NCBI RefSeq assembly: GCF_963966145.1
Contig: NC_091054.1
Location: forward strand, 2,666,001 to 2,730,000
Length of the DNA stretch: 64,000 bases
Direction: 5' to 3'
DNA from: Tenebrio molitor
Taxonomy: Eukaryota; Arthropoda; Insecta; Coleoptera; Tenebrionidae
The number at the start of each line of letters is the position of its first letter. Within the stretch, counting starts at the first letter, position 1. Position numbers and translations under genes: made by a program. The notes beneath the pieces are model-generated. The model was not told the DNA's origin. It searched no databases and was given only the letters and a program-made list of their open reading frames with translations. Below are positions 48,601 to 60,290 of this stretch, piece after piece.

Positions 48601-49152
48601 ATAAACAAAAATGATGTAACTCAACGAGTAATGATAAAATACCTGCCGTGCAGTGCATGCAATAGCTGGAACAAGATTTTTGACGTGCCGAATAGTAGTT
48701 GTTGGAATTTTTAATTTTTTCAGGTTGGCGGTTATGACGGAGCCTCCCGTCAGTGCCTGAGCTCCGTGGAGTGCTACACCCCCGAGATCGACTGTTGGAC
48801 GTCGGTGCCGGACATGGGTTGCCGACGTAGCGGGGCCGGGGTGGGCGTGCTCGAGGGCATCCTGTACGCGGTGGGCGGCCACGACGGACCCCAAGTGCGC
48901 AAATCCGTCGAGGCGTACGATCCGGCGAAGAGAATGTGGTCTCCTGTCAGCGACATGACTTTCTGCAGGCGCAACGCCGGAGTGGTGGCCCTGAACGGGT
49001 TTCTGTACGTCGTGGGAGGCGACGACGGCTGCAGCAATCTCTCTTCGGTGGAGGTTTACAACCCCAAGACCGACGCCTGGACCATGCTACCGAGTTGCAT
49101 GGGCATCGGACGAAGTTACGCCGGTGTCGCCATAATAGATAAGCCGATTTGA
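45671..49152 (+). CDS. kel: Kelch (KLHL2/KLHL3 orthologue), ORF1
   Basis: BTB-BACK-Kelch adaptor of Cullin-3 ubiquitin ligases; in Drosophila, Kelch organises ovarian ring canals. Exons 45671-45717, 45770-45916, 45969-46370, 46421-46517, 46900-47598 and 48724-49152 join in phase to 606 residues ending in UGA (49150-49152). BTB begins at LLRKQRLLCDVILVADTVEI, BACK includes RAFADLHGCLELL and CEEFLTLSHHQV, and six Kelch blades follow (VVGGQAPKAIRSVECFDF, YAVGGFNGSLRVRTVDVYD, YAVGGFDGSTGLNTAEMFD, VGGYDGASRQCLSSVECY, YAVGGHDGPQVRKSVEAYD, YVVGGDDGCSNLSSVEVYN). VGGQAPKAIRSVEC is diagnostic for KLHL2/3 and kelch. The frame continues open past the UGA (next entry). The 5' end starts MDLTSDQDNVMERQGS. 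Confidence 0.95.
47599..48723 (+). other. Intron within the kelch propeller
   Basis: 1.1-kb intron between blades three and four, donor GTAAGT at 47599 and acceptor TTTTTTCAG ending at 48723. AT-rich, nothing else recognised. Confidence 0.8.
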
Positions 49153-52100
49153 AGGTCGGCTCATGCTGGCAACAGGGTCAACAGCGCCGCCGCGACGTCG
49201 TCTACGCGGTAAGTCGAATTAGGGGGTGGTCGTTAGAAATTCTCGCATCCATTTGGGTAACAAATTGCCATTATCGAGACAAACTCACTGTTAACTAGTA
49301 ACGAACTATCGTAACAAAGCAATTAACGACTAATAGAGCGAACGTGTGTTAAGTTTGAAAGTCGAGACGTAAAAAGGGCGATGGGAGCTAATTGCGAAAC
49401 TAAATTAGCAGACTCTTTGCTAACTCGCCGAACGATAAATTCAAGTTTGTGGGGCCGGTGAAAGCCGCAGAGTGGAAGGTTGTGTATGAAACAGGATGAA
49501 AACAGTTTTTTACTAATTGAAATGAAAAATTTATAAAGGAACATTGCAGATTAACGTGTTATTAGGTTGGCAACGCGTTTTTCAGTGTCATTATCGTCTT
49601 TATTTCTTGTCTTTTGGTATAAAATTTGCTTACACCTGAACCTTTTCTGGCTTTTGAAAATTATTGACATAACCTCAAACCCGATCTAGGGAGATTTTCA
49701 GATTTTAGTGATTTTACGATACAGTTGTTCCGAAAGGAAAGGTTTTAGGGTGGTACAGCTGATCTTTGAGGAAATTTTGACATTGACGATTGTTTTAAAA
49801 AAATGGACCTTTCAAAGATAATAATCATCGATAACGTTATGTTTACGTAACAGTTTTTATTTTTATACCTGGAATATAAAAATGCCTCTATTCCCCGCAA
49901 ACTTTGCTATTTGATATTTACGCAGAGAGTTCAAATTTAACTTGGAATGTGGCTCCCGAACGCAAGAAAATTGGCCATTAGGGAAATAACTATTTCGATA
50001 ATGTGACCGTTGTGCGTGCGACAAGTTATCGTGGCCTTTTTGGGTCTTGCTTAAAATGTTGACAACAGTGGAGCGAGCACAGCAAGCTGTTTTATAAAAA
50101 TTTTAGCCGATCTAACATTCTCATTGCAAAGCGATTTAATAATAATGTGTTGCCCAACAGAAGTGTTAATTCGTTGTAAACAATAAATAAAAACAAACGC
50201 AACGTTAGTGATAAACAATTTCTATAAAAGAACGTATATAAAGAGTCCTGTGGAATTCGAATATATTTGCTTTTTGCCGGTCTATAGCATATTGTGGTAA
50301 TAGAAAAACAGAGGTTATGTAAGTCCATTAATGACAGGCTTTTTATAAAGACTGTGTTGTAAGGTGAAAAGTAATTATAATATAGAAAAACTGAGAAAAA
50401 ACACGAGCAAAACAACTAAGACGTCGAACTCACAACTGACACTAAGATTTATTTAATATTTGTGTAACAGTTTTACTCCAAATCATAGTTGAGATTATGT
50501 GCACTTCACTTCCGTGAATTCATTTTCAAAACAAATTTAATGAGGAATCAGGAGAAATCTTTTTCAAATTTGAAATAAACTCTCGCTTGTCAGGGCGCAG
50601 GCTCAATGACACTCACTCACTCACTCCAGTGTGACCAATTGCATTTATTATGAAAATCACTGTTTGGTTCATACCAACATGACAACGTTTTGACAATTGT
50701 TTATAAAAAAAATCAATAATACGACGCTTTATATGACCAGGGGCAATCAGATAAACCATTACATTGGCGAAGAGGTCATTTCTTTACTGTAAAAGTTTCA
50801 CATGCCAAATTTTGAGTTAAATTTGAATTCTCGTAAATGTCAAATATCAAAATCATTTTTAGACACACGAAGTTTGGAAACAACAAAAATTGTGAGGTTT
50901 TTTTTCTGAATAAAGCTTTGTCATTGCCTAGAATAATTTTCCACGTGTGTTGGCATCGAAAAGAATTGTTTTATTTTAAAAATAGTACTTGACATTTGCA
51001 GAATTAAATAATATGGATATGATGCGCGATAGAGTTGCGAATTAAAATAAAAAAAGTTCTTTGGATAAACAATGCACACAACCCCTAAAAAGTTTTCTGT
51101 GTGCATGTTGTATTTGAAAAAAAAATAACAAAGCCTCTCTCGTTGCAAAAATGGGATATGTTCAAACGTTGTAACAGCGGCTTGGTGCAATAATAGTTTT
51201 TCATTTGTTCATGTTACGAAGAAAGGACGACGCAGTTGTAAAAAGAGATAACACATTCAAAGTTATCAGTATTACTACAAACGTAAGGAATAAAAATTTG
51301 CTTTCTTGAAATTATGTAAGTGTATTTTGCATTTTTGCACTGAAAAGCTGCAAGAATCGATTTCAATCTTAAGAGCAGCACGGTGACAGTTTAATTTTAT
51401 TTAACCCTCCACGCGCAGATCGGCTTGAAGTACGTATCAAACGTGCTTGAAAGAACTTAATACAGTAGGGTAAAGATATTGGAAACATGTCTGACGTAGC
51501 GATCATTTCAACGCACCCAAAATTATCATCATATTTGTTTCATTTTCGGCTCACATGTGCGAGATTATATCTTTATAAATAACGAGTGAAAATAATTCGC
51601 AGTTTCTTAATCTATTAAACAGTTAACATTTAAATTTAAGAAAATAAATTAGAAATGATAATGACAAAATTAGTGTATTAATCCGTAAAAATTGTGACGA
51701 AGTAATCAGTGTAATCACTAATCATTACAAGAAGTGTTCAAAGTCTGCAACTCTTTCTAACATACCTCTGTGGCAGCATTTTCCACGCGTTCTCTTAAAA
51801 TGAAGAAGTTGCACGGAAACTCTCCGGGCTCGAGGAGCACTCCCGCACGCTTCACCATAGACCAACACAATATCTATGTATTCACTATTCAAAAATAAAC
51901 GCACCATTTTCACAAAATTTTAGCTTAAATCACACAATCAACACGTAAACAGCTGCCTTGTGGAGTCAGATAAAATTAACTGAAAATGTAATGCTCTACC
52001 TCGGCCGCAGAGCGAAAAAACTTTATTCTAAAAACACAATGTTTTGCGCTGATTTTACAAAAACAATTATATCACGGTCACTGTCATTGGTCATATAACT

Positions 52101-52999
52101 AGAAAATAGACAGCTCGTTAATTTATGGGCGGGTAAAATACTGAAAAGAAAATTAGATTTCGAAAAAATGGTACATAACAATTGTTTGTTGTTGTTCTTG
52201 ACGAGATCTGTCACTGTTTAAAATTAATGTACTTAATGTTTTATATTTGCGTTGTCAATTTTGGTTGGTTAAAATTTGATCGTTTTGAACCAACCGAAAC
52301 GGCGGCAATTAGCAAGTTTGGAGCATGTTTAGAATCGATCGATGTTAACAAATCAAAATAAATGTTTGTCGAGAGTTGTGTTAAATTAATTAAACGATCC
52401 AGAAATTGTTGTGCAGCTACGCGAACTGCGACGAGAACAGCAACGCGGAGGGCGCCGTCGGCTACGACCACCAGCCGATCATCTACGAGACGATCGACCC
52501 GAACGCCAGCATCCAGGAGGACGAGAACATCTACGAAACGATCGAGGACATGCGACAGGAGGGGGCGGCACCGCCGCCGCCGCCAGCCCCACCTGCCGAC
52601 GAGCAGCAGTCGATCTACGACGTAAACCCGGACGTCCCCAGCTGCAGCACCTACGGCAGGATAGGCAACGCTTACGGCAGAATAGACATCATCGGTCACG
52701 GCATCGGTCGCATCGAACGCCACCTGTCGTCCTCGTGCGGCAGCATCAACAGCAACCACTACGCCCTGGAGAGCATCTACGGGACGAACGCGGCCGACTC
52801 CACCGGCAGGATCAGCAAAATATCGGTGCAGTGGTTGTTGGCCAACAAATGGCTGCCCCTCTGGATCGCCAACACCGAGACCGGTAGGGACTACAGGATC
52901 ATCGATTTCCTCCTGGCGCAAAGGGCCGACAGCGAGGAGTCCCTAGGGGGGGATCACGAGGGGCAGCCCCCGAACGAACAAGGACCCTCTCAGTCTTAG
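49153..52999 (+). CDS. kel: Kelch readthrough extension (ORF2) after UGA
   Basis: After the UGA the same frame runs without a stop from 49153 to 49208, where GTAAGT is a good splice donor leaving two nucleotides of a codon. The acceptor TTGTGCAG ends at 52416 and exon 52417-52999 continues the frame exactly, giving 212 residues after the UGA before a UAG. The extension looks like true coding sequence: GC-rich codons, acidic, Pro-rich (APPPPPAPP), with repeated Tyr motifs IYETIDP, IYETIED, IYDVNP and IYGTN. Drosophila kelch is a classic case of developmentally regulated UGA readthrough, so full-length product of about 819 residues is expected here. An alternative is splicing that removes the UGA, but I see no suitable donor before it. 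Confidence 0.85.
49209..52416 (+). other. Last kelch intron, within ORF2
   Basis: 3.2 kb, AT-rich. Contains a transposase remnant on the minus strand at about 51713-52235; otherwise nothing recognised. Confidence 0.75.
51713..52235 (-). mobile_element. Internally deleted transposase remnant (HTH N-terminus joined to C-terminus), copy 1
   Basis: The minus-strand ORF 51725-51913 begins FLNSEYIDIVLVYGEACGSA, resembling the N-terminal helix-turn-helix (DUF4817 type) of insect mariner-like transposases. It then jumps to RGMLERVADFEHFL, a corrupted form of the usual transposase C-terminus. Nearly the whole catalytic part is missing. The flanking non-coding part (ACTTTATTCTAAAAACACAA, TTTATGGG, GTTGTTCTTGACGA) matches the copy at 55150-55995. 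Confidence 0.65.
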
Positions 53000-55149
53000 T
53001 CAAAATATATTTTTTTATGATGTAGAGTAGCGTTCTTTCCTGAAATGTTCCTGCGCGCTGTTGCTTCAATGTTTGGTGTTGTGGTCGACGCTAACAAGCT
53101 CATTAAAATTTAACTTTATTTCCGAGGTTGTTCGTAATTGTATTTAGCGATAAATTTATGTCTCGTTGGCTGGTGTAGTTTTTGCTAAAATTTTATTTGT
53201 GCATCTACATGTTGGACAAACGAGAAAGGGTGACGTGGCTGTTGCTAGTTTGTTTAGGGAATCTCATAAATTAAGCTTGGCGAATTTTTTTTTTCTGTTA
53301 TATTTTTGCGAAAAAAGACATTTTACGTTGCATCTCGACTACTGGGCTCTAATAAATTGTAGGTTAGTGAATTTTTTATTTTCATTTTTATGGTTTATTT
53401 ATATTGTCTCATGTGATACAAGTAGCTCATTCGTAGTTATGGATTGAAACACTGTAGTTGACGATTTTGTTTTCTCATGACTGTTGTGATTTCAGTATTT
53501 TGGGTGATTTTTTATATTATTATAGGACTATATTTTATTAACCTTTTTTAGACTTAGATGAAGAACAATAAATGATGTTGATGACGACATTCTTTTTTTA
53601 ACAACACCTTTACAGTCCTTTCTTGTAATGAAATTTCTTTATAGCATATCTCGAACGCATAATCATCTTGGAAGGGAAATCACGATAAAAATCTTGGAAA
53701 GTAAAACGTATTGAAACTTCTGCCAGTTGATAGCTTTAATCATGATCTAGATACAAACATAACATCATGAATAAGAGTTGAATGTGAACGCTATAAACTC
53801 GACTATAAACTCTAATGAAGTTTGGGTGAACGGATAAACATTTATTCTCAGTTAACCGCAGAAACTTCTGCTCGGAGTCCACCGTACGTTATGTTCAAGC
53901 GAACTAATAATATTTTGGAAGGAAAATATGAAACATTCTCGTATGATATGACCGTTCTCAACTGTGCTACACATTTAAACCCATCTAATCATTTCAGAGC
54001 TGGGTTAAGAATATTTTTACGTGAATAAGGTGAAAGAATGAAAAGAAAAATCTTGGCAAACTTTTGTTTGAATTAATAAAGCTAACAATAGGAAATGAGG
54101 AGCTTCAAACTTGTAGGCGAAGATTAATATTTGCCAATAAATTTTATCGTTGGACTTTCCTCGTCAAGGTCAAATTATTTAATTTTTTGACAGCGTGATT
54201 GGTGATTTTTACTTTGATCATATTTTAGCTGATAAAGTAACCATGTCATGTGTAGACTGTAGAGGTTATGGCTGTCTACATTTAATTAACGCAATTTTCA
54301 AATTAGCTGTTAAAAAAATCTATTCATATCCTAAAATAGGAATAGAATTTTATGAAAAAGCTGTGACTTTATTTCACACGTCAAATTAACATTCAAATTT
54401 AAAAACATCAAATCGCTCTAACACGATAATGTGAAAATTACTAGGAAAGGAAGCGCAGGTTTGCAACATGACAAAAATTGACAGGAAAAATCCAACGTGA
54501 ATGATTTTTACACAATACAATAATAAAGGGTTTTATTTGTTAAACATGAAAGTAGGTATCATATTTTAAAAATAAAAATCGTGTTCCAGATTTTGTTTAT
54601 TCTTTGGAAATACTGGGCTTATTTACCATATCTACGTTCGGAGAAGCTAAAAAGTTTAAGTTTTTATGCAACACATCAAAAGTAGCATGTTTATCCGTGT
54701 ATCCTTCGTTTATATGAGTCAATGTGTCTGTCCATCTGTGAACGCAAGATAAGAAACAAAATGTTATAACCTTTTTTAAAACCGATCGATCTTGTACAAA
54801 AACTAGAGATCCTTATTGAAATTGGAAAGGACGGCCAACCAACTTTATTACTCAATTTATATGTTTGTGACGAAAGAGATGTCAGGAAACACTCTAGTCT
54901 TTACATACGTACGAGTTCATATTATTATTATTCATTTGACAGTTCTATAGAGATGTCTGCAATTTTATATTTTACAAACATCAATTCCCTTTTAAATTTT
55001 TATTGTTTGATCATGATCAATGAACGAACTGTGAACGTAGACGACTGTAGCTACTGATTTTGTTGAATTATTAAATAGCGTGGCTTCCCGCAAAGAATAC
55101 TTGAAAATGTATGAATATCAGAATGTCGAATGGAAGTAAAAAAAGTACC
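53000..55149. other. Kelch 3' UTR and intergenic
   Basis: AATAAATGATG at about 53567 is a candidate polyadenylation region for kelch. Beyond that the sequence is AT-rich; short ORFs at 53822 and 54195 show no family resemblance. Confidence 0.4.
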
Positions 55150-55995
55150 TATGTAATCATTACACGAAGTGGTCAAAGTGACCGCCGTTATTGTCAATAC
55201 AATAATGAAGGCACCGACGAAATGATTCTTCCACTCTTTCCAACATACCTCTGTTATTGCGAATTGTTGTGGCAGCATTTTCCACCCGTTCTCTTAAAAC
55301 TTCAGTTGCATCGAATATACCAAGTCCTTCATGTACAGTTAGGGGCACGGAATTTCGGGCATCAGTTTTCTGTCACTTCAAAAAATTGCGATGTAAATCA
55401 CTCTTTATTGTCAGTGACATTCAAAAGTCAAATTTTGAAATTTATTTTCTGTTCACGTCAATTCAAAATCGTCGCAAACGGTAAAATTGAGGTTAATAAT
55501 GTAAAGCCTATTTTGTACATTGACAGTGTTGCCCGAAATTCCGTGTCTCGAACTGTAGGTACCCCCACAAGAAGAAGTCGCACGGAAATTCACCGGGCTC
55601 GAGGAGCACTCCCGCACACTTCACCATACGCAAACACAATATCTACGTATTCACTATTCGAAAATACACGCTCCATTTTCACAAAATTTTTGCTTAAATC
55701 AGAGAATTAACACGCACACCTCTGCCTTGTGGAGTGGTATAAAACTAACTAAAAATGTAGGTAATCCTCTTATCTACAATTCGACCGCAGCGCGAAAAAA
55801 CTTTATTCTAAAAACACAATGTTTTGCGTTGATTTTACAAAAAGTGTTATTTCACGGTCACCGTCATTGGGTTAAGTAATTATAAAATGCGAGTAAATAA
55901 ACAGCTCGTTAATTTATGGGAGCGGAAAAATACTGAAATACATAACAATTTTGTTGTTCTTGACGAAAACTGTCACTGGTGAAAATTAATGTACC
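55150..55995 (-). mobile_element. Transposase remnant copy 2, interrupted by a MITE
   Basis: On the minus strand the N-terminal part (SNSEYVDIVFAYGEVCGSA, about 55590-55675) is separated by a MITE (55336-55555) from a better preserved C-terminal part at 55160-55320: LRERVENAATTIRNNRGMLE, then FRRCLHYCIDNNGGHFDHFV. The latter is the typical end of insect mariner-like transposases (LLERVRxSFRRR...GGGHFEHLL). The non-coding flank matches that of copy 1. Non-functional. Confidence 0.65.
55336..55555. mobile_element. MITE, CAGTTAGGG...CGAACTG family, copy 2
   Basis: 220 bp flanked by TA at 55334-55335 and 55556-55557. Ends CAGTTAGGGGCACGGAATTT and AAATTCCGTGTCTCGAACTG. Shares long blocks with 26576-26800. 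Inserted in the transposase remnant. Confidence 0.9.
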
Positions 55996-56532
55996 TACTT
56001 TCATTCTGAGACATGTATATAAAAATTATATGAAGGCAATAAAAGATGAATTAGTAAAAATTCACATTTAATTTACAACAATTTATTTTAAGAGTAGATA
56101 GTGTAAATACTATCGTATTTGAAAAAAGTCATAAGTAAAGAGTGAAATGAAAAAAATTAGAAAATGGTAGAAAGGAACAGAGAGGAATAAAAAATTCACA
56201 AGAAATGTGATAATTAAGAGAGACGTAATAATAATGACAGAGGCCGCAAAGGCCAGGAAGTAAAAACGAAAGAACAAAGAAAGTGAGGGGATACCGAGAT
56301 ACTCGTAGATTCTTTTGATACAAAGGAGTGGATAAGGGATTTTAAAAATTGATAAAGTAACTGTATTATAAGCCAATATTAATTAACCTAGTAACGTGTT
56401 TTTGTAATACGAATTTTAAAAATATTTCGTAGATCAATAATTAAATCAATTAAAATAAACAAGTTTAATAGAATCTATGGATGATATTGAGCAAGAATAT
56501 ACATATTTGCAAATAAATTATCACAAGAAGTA

Positions 56533-56890
56533 CTATGGCGGACAATAAATTTAGGCCGGCAAATTTCTGACATTTCAAAAAAGTCAATGCAAGCGACCAT
56601 TTATTGTCATTATGACTGATGTGTCAGTTTGTCAAACTGAAGGTTTTCAAGCTGTTTGGCGTTTCCTTCGCCTTTTTCGTAACTTACAGATCATGACGCA
56701 CTAGCATAACTGATTTGTAGTAGCACTTCTCTCTAGTGCACGCTTCTTTTCCCAATTTTAATTTTGATTATCGCTGTCACGATGACTAGAATGACAAAAA
56801 TCGAAAATGGGGTTAGTTGAACATAATGCCAGCTTCACATTTTGATGTCAACTCAATGACAGGCCGGCCTAAATTTATTGTCCGCCATAG
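56533..56890. mobile_element. MITE with CTATGGCGGACAATAAATTT termini
   Basis: The left CTATGGCGGACAATAAATTT and right AAATTTATTGTCCGCCATAG are perfect inverted repeats (continuing to AGGCCGG), flanked by TA at 56531-56532 and 56891-56892. 358 bp, non-coding. Confidence 0.92.
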
Positions 56891-57726
56891 TACCTAATTA
56901 TAAATTGTCAGATTAATACAAAAGAAGAATTATGTGCAAAAAGGTGGCAGCTACCATATTATAACTTTTGAGTGACATAATAAAATGAGAACAAAAAACA
57001 CGATGAATTACGACCTAAATAACTGTCAATAGTTTTCTTTCCTAACCCCACTTTTTTCTGACGCTTGCAAACACATTAAAAACAAAAGTTGGGGACGCTG
57101 TCGGTTGTATTTTCAAGGTAGAATGCAGTGTTGGTGGATTTTTGATTTTGAAACAGATTATATTTATTTACAGTTCAAAGCCAGCAGTTCCGTAAATTAA
57201 AAGAATATTAATGCGCTCAGTAGATTAAGTATTCTATCTGATGGAAACAGCATACAATGTGGGTATTTAGAGCTTTATCCTTTGTGATTCAAAACCGTTA
57301 AAAATTATTAAACAGAAATGTAAGGCTAAATTACGCCATTATGAGTATAATTCACTGTTTTAGAAACGTTTTATTGAAATGGGTAAACAATCAACTTTTT
57401 AATTTTTGCAAATGAAATTACAAATCAGAAATTATTTTAATTTTATTTATTTAATTTTAAATAATGTAATTGCAAATAAATTTGTTTTTAACATTGGACA
57501 CACTGTTTGATTTCCGTCACTAAAATGCGGACCTGTCAAAATCAACATAACACGTTGCTGAATTTCCCGCGATGTCTGAGTATTTTTCTGTTGCAAACTA
57601 GTAAAACTGACAACAATGCTCTAGACATTGACGTTATTTTAACCTCAAACTTAGAAAAACATAACCTAATTTCAATATTCAATTCAATAACAAAATTTCC
57701 ATGGCCTCCCATTATGCCAAAACAAC

Positions 57727-57969
57727 GTGAATGCATTTTACTCTCACCATAATGATAGTAATTTAACAATAACAAACGTATTTGTAAGTATCCTTTGTTT
57801 GTTGGTGGTGCAATGTTACGAAAGCGTTTCCACCCCCCAGAGAAAAAATGTCGTTAGTGACCGCAGTTTCATTCAGAGTTTAATTTGGCGTCGCGGAGAC
57901 ACCGCACAAGAAGAACAGTCGTATAAAGATGACCTTTTTTTAAGAACATTAAAGAACCTAATTTGGTAA
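57727..57969 (+). CDS. Possible exon of a small secreted peptide precursor (weak)
   Basis: An 80-codon ORF with a hydrophobic stretch VFVSILCLLVVQCYES, resembling a signal peptide, then a polar part with basic pairs (TPQRKNVV, IWRRGDTAQ). It runs into GTAAGC, a plausible splice donor at about 57966, so the stop may be intronic and this may be the first exon of a longer gene. It does not match a neuropeptide or hormone that I recognise. Chance ORF remains possible. Confidence 0.25.
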   Translation: MNAFYSHHNDSNLTITNVFVSILCLLVVQCYESVSTPQRKNVVSDRSFIQSLIWRRGDTAQEEQSYKDDLFLRTLKNLIW

Positions 57970-59794
57970 GCGCGGGAAATTCGACTTTTCTCGTTGGAAA
58001 ATCCCAGTTGAGCCGCTCCCAACGAGCCGGGATTTAATATCCAGGTCCGGACCCTTACCTAACTGAAACTTTCGTTAATAATAACGCTGACGGCGCAACA
58101 ACTTTACACAATAATGCCCCTGATAATGCTGACTAGTCCCCGAGATGCTGACTTCTTGTCAAAGTCTACTCACTTAATGGTTATTATCCCCGCGGCTGCC
58201 TTCTTGTTTACCATTCAAATTGATTGGTCGCATTCCGGACGTGATTGTGACGCGTCCCCGGACCGGGTCTAAATAATTTAGGAGGCGCAGTCCTCTCGTC
58301 AAACCGCGCCGATTAATTCGAATTAATAAAGGTCGGTGCATATTAATATTAATTGCCCCCGGTTTCGTTCATTAACACATCCGCCCCATTTACCGGCCAT
58401 TTGCATTCCAAATAAATGACAAGTTTTGAGCGCGCGCCTTTCCTGGGGGAGCCCCCGGTTCGCCGCTAATTACCGTGTTGATTTGTTTCACTTTTGCGAA
58501 TTTAATCGAGTTCGCCGTGCGAGTATCAGCGGCCTCTTAATAGTTATTAAGTAGTAGTGTAATGTTGTAATTAAATTTGAACAGGGTTTTCTCCTGAAAT
58601 TTACATAAATTGCTTGTCAGCAAACTTACTATATAAGCCGCTTAACTTCTACGATCAACTTAGGGCTATGTTTAATATAAGTTATACATATAACATCTCA
58701 GAGAGACGCCATTACCGGGGACCTCGTTTTTATTTTTACTGCCGCCACTGGCTCGTAAAACTTACCGAGCTCGGGAGAAGTGGAGGAAAAAATGTGGCGG
58801 CTTTTAACGCCCGCACCCAACACTAATACCACCCTAACTGATTTTTGCAAACTGACATCTGCTGGCGGAAAAAATTCGAGGGCCGAGCAAAAAAGACAAG
58901 TTTATTCTTGCGCCCGGAGAGGAACGCTACGCTTTTTCTTCCACTTGTAAATAATTCATTATGCGCCACCTCTCCTCGACCAAACTTTAATTTTCCTCCC
59001 GATTCCCAATTAATATTTCACGATCTTGTGTTGTTTGGAACGTCAATATTGGCGCTGTGTCCATTCTGCGTCGTTAATTTGCCGCTCTGATGGAAGATAA
59101 TTAAATATTTCAGGATTCCCGGGCTTGCAACGCTGCGAACTCGACAGAACTTACAATAGTAAAATTCTACAATATTATCTTTATCTGTAATCGCACAAAC
59201 CTGTGCAAACCAAAGAAGTATTTGTTAATATAAATAATATACTACAAAAATATAGACTAAGTAGTATAAAACGAGTTTATTTGACCAACTGCAACTCTGC
59301 GATTGTGATGACATGGTAATGGGGCAACACCTGGGCCAACAGTGACCCATCTTTGGTCGCCTCGAAGAGTATTTGGGAATTATGCTCAGGTGAATGTCGG
59401 AGCGCTTCTCAACCACTTTCTGATCAACGGCAGCAGCATTTTCACGGGAAATGATTTGCTCAAACGACCCGCCACAAAAGTGAGGTTATGTCATTTAAAC
59501 ACAATTATATCTAACAAAATGAGCAAAAACACAGAGTTTTCGACTACAAATGTATTTTGGGTAATGCGTATTTTGATATATTAATTATTTCTAAATACTC
59601 AAGAATGGTAATAAATTCCAATTGTTCGGGACCAAAGTAGGGTTATGCCAGTTCCGCAGTAAATCTAATTAAATAGAGACGAAAGTGGCTACCCGAGTGT
59701 ACTATCATGTGCTGTAATAAAGTGTTAATAATAATTATGAGTTTTTCCGTTGATTAATAAAAAATGTATCTGAAATTGTGAGATTATGAGAGAG
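57970..59794. other. Intergenic; GC-richer patch 57970-58520
   Basis: The first 550 bases are clearly less AT-rich than their surroundings and contain many TAAT/ATTA cores (for example AATTAATTCG near 58314), like a conserved regulatory block; this is an impression only. No gene is recognised in the rest. Confidence 0.35.
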
Positions 59795-60019
59795 TTTAGG
59801 CCGACAAATTTGACGCATGCGCAAATGAAACTCTGAAATTCCCAAACTCAGTGAATCTAAAACTGTGTTCAATATACACGGGTCAAGCATGAAACATTGT
59901 CGGTTTTTAGGTACTCTAAATGTTTAAAATAAATCGTTATTAAATAATCTGGTAACATCGATAGCAAAATCCGCGTGACATTCAATCATTAGCGCATGCG
60001 TCAGATTTGTCGACCTAAA
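59795..60019. mobile_element. MITE with GACGCATGCGC-containing ends
   Basis: The left TTTAGGCCGACAAATTTGAC continuing GCATGCGC, and right GCGCATGCGTCAGATTTGTC continuing GACCTAAA, are imperfect inverted repeats of about 35 bp. About 225 bp, non-coding. Confidence 0.8.
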
Positions 60020-60034
60020 ATGTATAATTATTGT

Positions 60035-60282
60035 ATCCTCAATTTGGTTGTAGGTCGTAAAATTTTATTGCATATTATGAGCGATTAACGGGCACAATGG
60101 TTGGGTTTGAAAAGGTTGAGAAGCGGCGCGTGCCGTTTGCCGTACAATGCAAATATACAAAATGTACAATACAACCCTGCTTAAAATATTACCTGCTAGT
60201 GGTAAACTAGGATTTATAAGCCCCGCAAGATCTTTAACTTAAAGTACCATAAAATTTTACGACCTACAACCAAATTGAAAAT
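60035..60282. mobile_element. Inverted-repeat element at the satellite boundary
   Basis: The left TCAATTTGGTTGTAGGTCGT continuing AAAATTTTA, and right TAAAATTTTACGACCTACAA continuing CCAAATTGA, are perfect complements. About 248 bp. It ends some 10 bp before the first satellite unit. Confidence 0.85.
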
Positions 60283-60290
60283 ACAGTACC

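Noticed and set aside
52241..52921. 226-codon minus-strand ORF opposite the kelch ORF2 exon
   Set aside because: Shadow of the GC-rich exon; the plus-strand frame joins exactly to kelch through splice sites.
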